Shown here piece after piece: positions 45,423 to 55,973 of a DNA stretch of 64,000 nucleotides (the stretch's first letter is position 1; the number at the start of each line of letters is the position of its first letter). The notes beneath the pieces were generated by a model, which did no database searches, had not been told where the DNA came from, and saw only the letters and a list, made by a program, of their open reading frames with translations. A program made the translations under genes and the position numbers. Location of the stretch: the NCBI GenBank assembly GCA_002689995.1, contig NZIV01000063.1, forward strand, positions 83,010 to 147,009, written 5' to 3'. The DNA comes from Fidelibacterota bacterium (GTDB lineage: Bacteria; Fidelibacterota; Marinisomatia; SCGC-AAA003-L08; GCA-2689995).

Positions 45423-48367
45423 TGTTTCACGTGAAACAATCCTTTTTTATAGAGTTTTTTGAACAATTTAAAAAGAGCATAACCTGTCAAAGCGCTGTCG
45501 AAATGCCTTTAGAGCTACTTTTGTTTTTATTGAGGGAGTCTAACTGTAGAGCTGTGGTGTGTGTAGAAGATCATGCTTTTTCAGATGTTTTTCATAACTA
45601 TAGCTATATATACAGGGGTGTTGATTTTTTGCCGCCACTATGTTTTTTTGATAGAGATACTCCTGTAGGATTTAAGTCGAATGCCAACGAGCATAGAGGG
45701 CGAGTACTATCAAAGCTTTCCGTTGGAGAAATAAGCAATATTATAATATCCACAAAAAGGGGGATATCAGAAAAATCAATAAAGCAAAACCACACGAAAT
45801 TTATTAATTTTGATACAGAGCTAGACTATGAAGAGCTTGTAAACTTTTTAAGCTTATCAAGTTATGAGCCTGTAGAAACTGTTACTAAATGTGGTGAGTA
45901 TGTTTTAAAAGGTGGTATAGTTGATGTTTATCCATTTAACAAAACATACCCTGTTCGTTTTTCCTTTTTAAGTGAGAGTGTTTCTGTTTATAGGTTTGAT
46001 GTTGAGAGCCAAATTACAGACAACCCTGTTTTGTTGCGTCGGATTGCTGATAGACACATGTCTGGAGAGTCTTCGGTTTTAGATGTTGTTGGCGAAAAAT
46101 TTAAAATATTAAACCATAAAGTAACAAACCTTGTCGAGGGGTGTATGTCTATTTCTTTTAATTTGTTTGATAAAGACTTTAGCGATACATCGTTAAAAGT
46201 TTTACCAAAAAAAAATCTTACTAATAATGGTTATGTTTTTTTAGACCAAATTCTTGTTCCTCGTTGGTTTTTAAGTCGGACAACAAGCTTAGAAAAGCCA
46301 GACATGGCCGATACTATTGACTTTAAGTCTTTAGCGATAAAAGATAGAGTTGTACACAAACACCATGGTGTTTGTGAGTATGGGGGGCTTTATGATTTTG
46401 GTGACAAAGGTGTTTTTGATGAGCGGTTACTTTTAGAGTTTTTAGATGGAGGAAGAATTTATGTTTCCACTCAAAACTTAGGTTTAATTGAGTACCATAG
46501 CTCGAAAGAGGAGCCAGCATTTAAATTGGACAGCCTTTCCAAGAAGGGTGTTTGGCAAAAGAAAAAAAGGTTGGCTAAAAAACAGGTTGATGATATAGTT
46601 GATGATTTGTTGAAGAATTATGCTTCTCGCTCTATCTCTAAAAAAAATCTAGACTCTTTTGACTACAAAGCTGAAAAGCGTTTTATTAAGTCGTTTCCTT
46701 TTGAAGAAACCTTGGACCAAACTCAGTCCTGGAAAGAGGTTTCAAAAGATTTGGAGGACAAAAAACCTATGGACAGGTTGCTTTGTGGTGATGTTGGTTT
46801 TGGGAAAACAGAGATAGCACTTAGAGCAGCCTTTAAAGTTGTTTATTCGGGAAAACAGGTTGCTTTATTAGCCCCCACAACTATACTTGCAAACCAACAT
46901 TTTCACACATTTATAGAAAGGCTTTCACCTTTTTCAATTAATGTTGGTTTAGTTTCGAGTTTTAAAAATAAATCTGAAAATAAAAGCACTTTGGAAAAGC
47001 TTAAAAACAACATGATAGATGTTGTTATTGGCACGCATTCTTTATTGTCTCCTGGTGTTAGTTTTTACAACCTCGGGCTGCTGGTTGTTGATGAGGAACA
47101 TCGCTTCGGTGTTAAACAGAAAGAGAAGATTGTTGACATAAAAAACGACATAGATGTGCTTTCTATGTCAGCAACACCAATTCCCCGGACACTACACATG
47201 TCTTTATCTGGAATAAAAAACATCTCAACCATAAATACTCCCCCAAAAGCCCGGTTTCCAATCAACACACAAGTACAATACTATGATATTGAAAACATAA
47301 AATCCATAATTATGTTTGAGGTAGGAAGAAAAGGTCAAGTTTTTTTTATTCACAATAACATTAAAACTTTAGAGAACATTGTAAGCGTTTTAAGAGATGT
47401 TTTGCCTGGTCTTAAAATTAATTTTGCGCACGGTCAAGAACAAAAAAAATCTCTTGAAAGAAAAATGTCTTTGTTTATTGAAGGTAAAACGGATGTTCTT
47501 GTATGTACATCTATTATAGAAACAGGAATAGATATTCCAAATGTCAACACCGTCATAATCAATCGAGCCCACCTTTTTGGGTTATCACAGCTTTACCAGA
47601 TTAGAGGAAGAGTTGGAAGAAGTGATAGACAGGCGTTTGCATATCTAATGATTCCAAAGGGTTATAGGTTGTCTAAAAATGCATATAAAAGATTAAAGAG
47701 CATTGAAAAAAATACATCTTTAGGCTCGGGTTATAATATTTCAAAGTCAGATATGGAGATAAGGGGTGTGGGTTCTATTTTTGGATATAAGCAAAGTGGA
47801 GGATTAAGCCAAATAGGTTACGGATTATACTCTAAACTGATAAAGGAGTCTCTTGAAGATAAAAATTTTGTTAAAAAGTCTTTTATAATAGACCCTGAGG
47901 ATATTTCTGTCAAACTTTATATAGACATGGCTATACCCCTTGATTATATTTCATCAGAATCTATTCGCTTAGAGTTTTATAGAAAGTTGTCACAATGCGA
48001 TAAATTAGATCATTTTATGAAAATAAAATATGAACTAGAGAACCGGTTTGGTCCTCAGCCAAACTCTGTTAAAAACCTTATAGACAATTATAAGGCAAGG
48101 ATATACTGTGCTAAGCTTGGTATAAAAAGCTGTGTTTACAGCGATGGTATATTACAGTTAGTTTTTTTATCTGCAGGTGTATCTAGGTCTATAGACTCTT
48201 TGATTCCGTTTATTGTTGAGTTTTGTGCCAAAAGAAGCATTACACCAAAGTTTTTACCTGGCGACAGAGAGGCGTTGCTAGTAAACATTTCATTAAATAA
48301 AAATTTAGATATTTATACTTTTTTGGAGTCAATATTAAATAAATTAACTACTCTTATTTTAATGTAA
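45422..48367 (+). CDS. mfd: Transcription-repair coupling factor
   Basis: Mfd removes RNA polymerase stalled at lesions and recruits UvrA. At 981 residues it is shorter than the usual 1100-1150, mainly in the N-terminal UvrB-like region. It has the RNAP-interacting domain (AIKDRVVHKHHGVCEYGGL), the RecG-like translocase with Walker A CGDVGFGKTE near residue 455 and DEEH near 556, motif VI QIRGRVGRSDRQAFAYL, and a C-terminal TRCF domain. The first six residues (MFHVKQ) are dictated by the overlapping parS. Its composition is strongly G- and T-rich on the coding strand, contrasting with mnmG. Confidence 0.94.
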   Translation: MFHVKQSFFIEFFEQFKKSITCQSAVEMPLELLLFLLRESNCRAVVCVEDHAFSDVFHNYSYIYRGVDFLPPLCFFDRDTPVGFKSNANEHRGRVLSKLSVGEISNIIISTKRGISEKSIKQNHTKFINFDTELDYEELVNFLSLSSYEPVETVTKCGEYVLKGGIVDVYPFNKTYPVRFSFLSESVSVYRFDVESQITDNPVLLRRIADRHMSGESSVLDVVGEKFKILNHKVTNLVEGCMSISFNLFDKDFSDTSLKVLPKKNLTNNGYVFLDQILVPRWFLSRTTSLEKPDMADTIDFKSLAIKDRVVHKHHGVCEYGGLYDFGDKGVFDERLLLEFLDGGRIYVSTQNLGLIEYHSSKEEPAFKLDSLSKKGVWQKKKRLAKKQVDDIVDDLLKNYASRSISKKNLDSFDYKAEKRFIKSFPFEETLDQTQSWKEVSKDLEDKKPMDRLLCGDVGFGKTEIALRAAFKVVYSGKQVALLAPTTILANQHFHTFIERLSPFSINVGLVSSFKNKSENKSTLEKLKNNMIDVVIGTHSLLSPGVSFYNLGLLVVDEEHRFGVKQKEKIVDIKNDIDVLSMSATPIPRTLHMSLSGIKNISTINTPPKARFPINTQVQYYDIENIKSIIMFEVGRKGQVFFIHNNIKTLENIVSVLRDVLPGLKINFAHGQEQKKSLERKMSLFIEGKTDVLVCTSIIETGIDIPNVNTVIINRAHLFGLSQLYQIRGRVGRSDRQAFAYLMIPKGYRLSKNAYKRLKSIEKNTSLGSGYNISKSDMEIRGVGSIFGYKQSGGLSQIGYGLYSKLIKESLEDKNFVKKSFIIDPEDISVKLYIDMAIPLDYISSESIRLEFYRKLSQCDKLDHFMKIKYELENRFGPQPNSVKNLIDNYKARIYCAKLGIKSCVYSDGILQLVFLSAGVSRSIDSLIPFIVEFCAKRSITPKFLPGDREALLVNISLNKNLDIYTFLESILNKLTTLILM
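45423..45438. promoter_or_regulatory. parS, ParB-binding centromere site
   Basis: TGTTTCACGTGAAACA is a perfect 16-base palindrome identical to the canonical bacterial parS core. It overlaps the ATG of mfd and encodes its residues 1-6 (MFHVKQ). ParB (not in the window) binds parS to organise and segregate the origin region. In many bacteria the same sequence overlaps the start of rsmG after mnmG; here mfd occupies that place. Single copy in the window. Confidence 0.93.
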
Positions 48368-48377
48368 ACGGAGCAAT

Positions 48378-50078
48378 ATGGTTAAAACATTATCAATATT
48401 AATAATTTTATTCACTTTTGGCGTCGCCAAAGAACATGTTGTTTCAATTAACGGAACCAACTATGGTGAAAACGAGTTTTTTGAGTTTTACCCAAAATCT
48501 GAGTGGGAGAGAATTAACTCGAATCAAAAAGAAAGAATATTAAATGATTTTATTCGAAAAAAAGTTGCTGTTATAGATGCTAAGGAAAAAAACTTCCTTA
48601 ACAACCCAAAAACAGCAATAAAACTTAGAAATAGGTCTGATTTTTTATATGTAAATAAAACATACGAAAAACTTGTTGCCCTTCCACTTGTACCTAAAAA
48701 ATATATTGAAAGTGGAAAAAAACATATATTGAGAGATTTAAATATTAGTCATATTTTGATAGGTTTTATAGGCAGTGAAATGCCTGGTGATTTTACTCTC
48801 TCCGAACAGGAAGCATACGAAGAAGCAAGCGAAGTGTTATCTTTGACCTCTAGTTTTACTGATTTCAAAGAACTGGCAATAGATAAATCTGACGACCCTA
48901 ATGTGGTCAACAACAAGGGTAACCTTGGTTGGGTTTCTTGGGGTAAAATTGACCCTGAATTTCAAGAAAAGGTTTATCAGTTAAGTAAAGGAGATTTCTC
49001 AAATCCTATAAAAACCAAATATGGATACCACATTGTTTATGTTTTAGATGAGAGAGTTTCTGAGGCGGCCAATTATCCCAAAGAAAAGTTAGTTGAAAGG
49101 GTAGAGTACAGCTCGTTAGGGCTTGTAAAGAGTAAACTTAAAAATGCGGCGGATAATTATGATAAAAACTTGCTCAGTGTAATAGGTTTTTCACTAAACG
49201 AAAGCGCTATGGTAGATTTAGGAAAAGTTTTAAGCGAACACCAAGAAAAGATGACATACATGAATAATGTAGATATTATTCCTGTTTTAGAAGGTTATGA
49301 TAAAAAAAATAATATTGTTTTTTTTAATAATAAAGGGTTTGGTGTAAAATGGCTTATTAATAAAATTTCAAAATCTTCTCCATCCAGAAGGCCTTCTATT
49401 GATAGTGTTGAAAGTTTAAAGCTTGCTATTAGAACCCTGGTATTGCAGTTGCTCGCAGTTGAAAAAGGTAAAAAAAACAATTTAGATAGCTCTTATGGTT
49501 TTCAATCTCAATATTCAGGTATTGAAGAAGAAATACTTTATGATGCTTATGTTAAATATTTAGTTAATAGTGCTCCTGAACCGTCTGAAGAAGATCTAAA
49601 ATCTTATTATAAAGAGTTTAAAGAAACAAAATATAAAGAACCTGAAAAATATTCTGTTTATAATTTAAAAGTTAAAACTCAAGCACTTGCGGATAGTCTA
49701 CATAGGGAAATAAAAAGTGGTTCAGATTTTTTTGTATTATCTAAAAAGTTTTCATTGCTAAGCCCTAAAAATGCTGGTAAAATGCACCTTTTTGATAAAA
49801 GTAAAAACAAAGATATTATAGAGGCTATAAAAAATATAAATCCTGGCGATATTTCAAATGTTTTTAACTCTAGAGATAAAAAGTGGTCTATTGTTTATTT
49901 TGAGGAGTTAGTACCTGCAAATATACTGCCTTTTGATAAAGTTAAAAACAGGATAAAGACAGCTCTAAATAAGCAAAACCAGGATTTACACAAAGAAAAC
50001 TCTTTTTCTAATCTAAATAAAAAATATAAAGTTACTAAAAATGATAAATTTTTTAAACCAGAAGAGCAAATTAAATGA
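48378..50078 (+). CDS. Periplasmic parvulin-type peptidyl-prolyl isomerase
   Basis: The 566-residue exported protein has a signal peptide (MVKTLSILIILFTFGVAKE). A SurA/PpiD-like N-terminal helical domain precedes a parvulin (rotamase) domain at about 117-225, with NISHILIGF at its start and NKGNLGWVSWGKIDPEFQEKVYQLSKGDFSNPIKTKYGYHIVYV at its end. A second, more divergent parvulin-like region lies near 430-545. It should help fold outer-membrane proteins. The stop overlaps the next chaperone gene by 4 bases. Family is clear; the substrate set is not. Confidence 0.85.
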   Translation: MVKTLSILIILFTFGVAKEHVVSINGTNYGENEFFEFYPKSEWERINSNQKERILNDFIRKKVAVIDAKEKNFLNNPKTAIKLRNRSDFLYVNKTYEKLVALPLVPKKYIESGKKHILRDLNISHILIGFIGSEMPGDFTLSEQEAYEEASEVLSLTSSFTDFKELAIDKSDDPNVVNNKGNLGWVSWGKIDPEFQEKVYQLSKGDFSNPIKTKYGYHIVYVLDERVSEAANYPKEKLVERVEYSSLGLVKSKLKNAADNYDKNLLSVIGFSLNESAMVDLGKVLSEHQEKMTYMNNVDIIPVLEGYDKKNNIVFFNNKGFGVKWLINKISKSSPSRRPSIDSVESLKLAIRTLVLQLLAVEKGKKNNLDSSYGFQSQYSGIEEEILYDAYVKYLVNSAPEPSEEDLKSYYKEFKETKYKEPEKYSVYNLKVKTQALADSLHREIKSGSDFFVLSKKFSLLSPKNAGKMHLFDKSKNKDIIEAIKNINPGDISNVFNSRDKKWSIVYFEELVPANILPFDKVKNRIKTALNKQNQDLHKENSFSNLNKKYKVTKNDKFFKPEEQIK

Positions 50079-51346
50079 CTAAAATTTTTATAAAATTTTT
50101 ATTTTTATGTTCTCAAACTCTATTTTGTGAAGAATTTGTGGACGGTATTGTGGCAAAAGTTGAAGGAAACACTATAATAAATAGCGATGTATTACAGACT
50201 ATTCAAATGCAAGCCATGCAAATAGGTGTAGATATCTCTACTAGACCATCTTTTGTTGAAGAAAATTATAATCAAGCTCTTGATTTTGTTATAAATCAAC
50301 ACGTTATTTTCGAGTTGGCAAAAAAAGATACACTAATAGAGGTTTCTGGTGATGAAATTCATTCAACAATCGAAAGTGAAGTTGATTTAATGGTTCAAAG
50401 AGCTGGTTCGAAAAACGCCTTAGAAGAAATACTTGGTTTATCAATTCAAGAATATAAGGTTGAAATGTGGAATGATGTTGAAAAGAGGTTGTTAATTGAA
50501 AGATTTCAGCAAAGTTTTATGGCTAAAATAAAAATATCTCGTCAAGAAGTAATTAATTTCTTTTCTGACTACAAAGATTCAATTCCTGTTTTACCCCCAA
50601 GAAGCACTTACTCTGTCGTTGAAATCCCTATAGAGCCAAGCAAAGAGGCAGAAATAAAGACAATCTCATTATTAAAAGCAATAAAAGATAGTATATTGAC
50701 ATTTGGTGGTTTTTCTGATTTTGCTCAAAAATATTCCCAGGATCCTGGATCTAAAAACAACGGTGGTGACCTAGGTTACATTTTGAGAGGCAACCTTGTT
50801 AAAGAGTTTGAAGAGTCTGCTTTTTCGCTCGATATAGGAGAGATCAGTAACCCTATAAAAACAGACTTTGGATACCATTTAATTCAAACAATCAACAAAC
50901 AGGGCGAAAAAATTCATGCTAAACATATTTTAATTCAAACAAAACCAACAAATAAAGATAAATCTAATACGAGAAAATTATTAACAAATATTTATCATAA
51001 AGCTAAAAATAATGTTGAATATTTTGATTCTCTAGCATATAAATATCAAATTGATTACCAAAATAATTCGGGTGTTTTTAAGCTAGTTCCTGATAATACA
51101 ATTTCATCAAAAGTTTTCAATATTATAGAACCCTACAAAGATGTATTGGGTTTGCTTGACCCACAAGAGTCTGGTAATAATAGCTATATTCTTATTTATG
51201 TAAAAAATAGAGTAAAAAAGGAAAAACCTTCCTTGGAAAATTCTTGGCAAGAGCTAGAGTTAATGGCAAAAAATAACAAAATAGCAAATAAATTTGAAAT
51301 GTGGATAAATAGTGAAAAAGAAAACCTTTTTATCAAAAGGTTTTAA
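50075..51346 (+). CDS. SurA-like periplasmic chaperone and peptidyl-prolyl isomerase
   Basis: A 423-residue exported protein with signal peptide (IFIKFLFLCSQTLFCEE) and a SurA_N domain opening with VDGIVAKVEGNTIINSDVLQ, the usual first strand of SurA. Parvulin domain 1 lies near 175-280 (NNGGDLGYILRGNLVKEFEESAFSL, TDFGYHLIQ). Domain 2 begins at KIHAKHILIQTK and looks degenerate. It escorts unfolded outer-membrane proteins through the periplasm. It forms an operon with the preceding isomerase and is the last gene before the dnaN-proximal gap. Confidence 0.88.
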   Translation: MTKIFIKFLFLCSQTLFCEEFVDGIVAKVEGNTIINSDVLQTIQMQAMQIGVDISTRPSFVEENYNQALDFVINQHVIFELAKKDTLIEVSGDEIHSTIESEVDLMVQRAGSKNALEEILGLSIQEYKVEMWNDVEKRLLIERFQQSFMAKIKISRQEVINFFSDYKDSIPVLPPRSTYSVVEIPIEPSKEAEIKTISLLKAIKDSILTFGGFSDFAQKYSQDPGSKNNGGDLGYILRGNLVKEFEESAFSLDIGEISNPIKTDFGYHLIQTINKQGEKIHAKHILIQTKPTNKDKSNTRKLLTNIYHKAKNNVEYFDSLAYKYQIDYQNNSGVFKLVPDNTISSKVFNIIEPYKDVLGLLDPQESGNNSYILIYVKNRVKKEKPSLENSWQELELMAKNNKIANKFEMWINSEKENLFIKRF

Positions 51347-51559
51347 CAACAAATAAATAAAAATATAATTTGATAAAGTTATGCCCATTATCAACAGAGT
51401 TATCAACATAATTTTTTTATTTATTAAATAAATTTAAGTGCTAACATTTTAATATCACTAAATATGTTGAAATTTTTTTTTTAACATATAAACATTACAT
51501 AATAAAAATAACTTTATTTAAATAAAACTTAAATATATATAAAAGGATTTAAAGATTAT
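51347..51559. other. Candidate replication origin region upstream of dnaN
   Basis: This 213-base gap holds two identical direct repeats TTATCAACA at 51388-51396 and 51400-51408, spaced by GAG, and a third related 9-mer TTATGCCCA directly before them at 51379-51387. All differ by one base from the TTATNCACA DnaA box. About 150 bases of almost pure A/T follow up to dnaN, as expected of a DNA unwinding element. The neighbourhood (dnaN, recF, gyrB, gyrA, parS 6 kb away) is typical of origins. dnaA itself is not here. It also contains the dnaN promoter. Confidence 0.55.
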
Positions 51560-52666
51560 ATGAATTTTAAATTATCAAAAACAGAATTATTAAAATCTCT
51601 TCAGAAAATCAACAGAATTATTCCAGCTAGATCTACTCTTCCTATTTTAAGCTGTGTACTTTTTGAGATAAAAAACAATATTTTAAAGTTAAGAGCAACT
51701 GATTTGGAACAATCAATAATGATTGAAATAGACGTTAACTCTGATAATGAAGGAGTTTTTGCTATTCCTGTTAAAACTTTATCAGAGATAACACAAGAAA
51801 TACCAAGTGAGAGTTTGTCTATTAGTGTAACCCCTAATAATAAGGTTGAAATAAAAACTGATTTTGGAAACTATACTATAATGGGAAAAAATGCAAAGGA
51901 ATTTCCGGAGACTCCTGTTATTGAAAATCCTGTTAAGGTTGATATGAGTAAAGAGGAATTAAATGATATTATTCAAGATACTCTATATGCTGCAAGTAAA
52001 GATGAAATGAAAATTTCACTACAAGGAGTCTGTATAAATATAGAAAAAAGAAATGTTGTGGCTGTTGCGACAGATGGTTTTAGACTTGTAAAAAGAACAA
52101 GCAAGTTTAAGGGTAATAATGATTATTCAGGTCAAGTTATTATACCTTCAAAATTTTTAAATGTATTACAATCACATTTGTCAAAAGGTGATTTATCATT
52201 AATGTTAAGTGTAAACCATATTCAAGTAGAGAACGATAAAATGACTTTAATTTCTAGAATTATAAGAGAAAAGTATCCTGATTATGAAAGTATTATCCCT
52301 TCAGATAGTGATAAAATTGCTGTTGTTGATAAAAACTATTTACTTTCTGCGGTAAAAAGAGTTTCAATTTTCTCTAATAGGACAACCAAACAAATAGCTT
52401 TAACTTTTGAAAAAAACAAACTAGTAGTGACTACAGAAGATCCTGAAAATATAACATCAGGATATGAAGAGATTTCTTGTAAATACAATGAAGAACTTAT
52501 TAAAATTGGTTTTAATGCAAATTATTTAAAAGAAATATTAACCCATCAATCTTCAGAAGAAGTATTTATAAAGTTAAAATCTTCCTTAGCAGCTGCAATG
52601 ATAATCCCAAAAGATGAAAATCTTAGTAAAGAATTATTATCTTTATTAATGCCTATTAGAATATAA
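51560..52666 (+). CDS. dnaN: DNA polymerase III sliding clamp (beta subunit)
   Basis: The clamp tethers the replicative polymerase to DNA. The 368-residue length is standard for three clamp domains. Typical stretches are the N-terminus LSKTELLKSLQKINRIIPARSTLPILSCVLFE, VAVATDGFRLVKR in the middle domain and the C-terminal ending LLSLLMPIRI (usual YLIMPMRL). recF follows after 1 base. The absence of dnaA immediately upstream is unusual. Confidence 0.96.
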   Translation: MNFKLSKTELLKSLQKINRIIPARSTLPILSCVLFEIKNNILKLRATDLEQSIMIEIDVNSDNEGVFAIPVKTLSEITQEIPSESLSISVTPNNKVEIKTDFGNYTIMGKNAKEFPETPVIENPVKVDMSKEELNDIIQDTLYAASKDEMKISLQGVCINIEKRNVVAVATDGFRLVKRTSKFKGNNDYSGQVIIPSKFLNVLQSHLSKGDLSLMLSVNHIQVENDKMTLISRIIREKYPDYESIIPSDSDKIAVVDKNYLLSAVKRVSIFSNRTTKQIALTFEKNKLVVTTEDPENITSGYEEISCKYNEELIKIGFNANYLKEILTHQSSEEVFIKLKSSLAAAMIIPKDENLSKELLSLLMPIRI

Positions 52667-52667
52667 A

Positions 52668-53720
52668 ATGTGGCTTGAGAATATTAATATTCAAAACATT
52701 AGATCTTTAAAAGATTTTCAAACAAATTTTTCAAACAAATTAAATATTATTTTAGGTCCTAACGGATCAGGAAAGACTTCTATTTTAGAATCTATTCATC
52801 TACTTTCACTTGGAAAATCTTTTAGAAAAGGATCCGAAAAAAATCTAATTAACTCGAAAGAAGATTTTATTAGAGTAAAAGGTATAATCAATTCTAAACA
52901 AAGACCACTAAATATTAGTTTAAGTAAAAATTATTCCGAAAAAAGAATAAAAGTAAATAATATAAAATTAAAATCAAGATCAGAGTTGATAGGTCTTTTT
53001 CCAACAGTAATTTTCTCACCAGAAACCCTAGATATAATCTCTGGCGGTAGAATAGCAAGGCTTTCTTTTTTTAATAGAATATTTTGTACAATAGATAAAG
53101 AATATACACATGATTTAATTCAGTTTGAAAAAATTTTAATACAAAAAAAATTTTTATTAAAAAACAGAGATGAATCTCAGTTGGATTATTGGAATGAATT
53201 GTTTGCAGAAAAAGCCCATAAAATTTGGAAAAAAAGATATAAATTATGGATTGAGTTTATTGAAGATTTTAAAGATACTTGGAACGTAATTTTTCCAGAA
53301 AAAACTGCGAGCATTAAGTACATGAATTATTCAGAAATGAATGTATCGAAAATAATAAATAAATTAAAAAAAATAAAAAATTTAGAGGTTCAGTCTGGAA
53401 GACTAAATTATGGACCACAAAAAGATGAGTTTATTTTTTTTTATAACTCAACACCCATTAAAGAATTTGGATCTCAAGGAGAAAAGAAGTTTTTTCATTA
53501 TGTACTTAAGTTAGTAGAAGGAGAGTATATAAAAAAAAAGTCTGGAAAAACACCTGTTTTTCTTTTAGATGATTTGTTTGCAAAAATAGACAGCATAAGA
53601 ATTGAAAAAATGTTAGGTACAATGGTAGATAAATTTCAAATGTTTATAACAAGCACAGACATTCACAAAGAAGGAGTTAAGTCTTGGGTAACAAATGAAA
53701 CAAAATTAATTAATTTATAA
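52668..53720 (+). CDS. recF: DNA replication and repair protein RecF
   Basis: SMC-like ATPase of the RecFOR gap-repair pathway, 350 residues. Walker A is G30-P-N-G-S-G-K-T with the flanking SILESIHLLSLGKSFR typical of RecF. The later signature region YGPQKDEFIFF (usual GPHRDD) and Walker B VFLLDDLFAKID are present. Directly after dnaN, as in many bacteria, and shortly before a DciA-like gene. Confidence 0.95.
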   Translation: MWLENINIQNIRSLKDFQTNFSNKLNIILGPNGSGKTSILESIHLLSLGKSFRKGSEKNLINSKEDFIRVKGIINSKQRPLNISLSKNYSEKRIKVNNIKLKSRSELIGLFPTVIFSPETLDIISGGRIARLSFFNRIFCTIDKEYTHDLIQFEKILIQKKFLLKNRDESQLDYWNELFAEKAHKIWKKRYKLWIEFIEDFKDTWNVIFPEKTASIKYMNYSEMNVSKIINKLKKIKNLEVQSGRLNYGPQKDEFIFFYNSTPIKEFGSQGEKKFFHYVLKLVEGEYIKKKSGKTPVFLLDDLFAKIDSIRIEKMLGTMVDKFQMFITSTDIHKEGVKSWVTNETKLINL

Positions 53721-53724
53721 TTCA

Positions 53725-55958
<2,234 letters not shown>

Positions 55959-55973
55959 GAGTTAGGATTTAAT

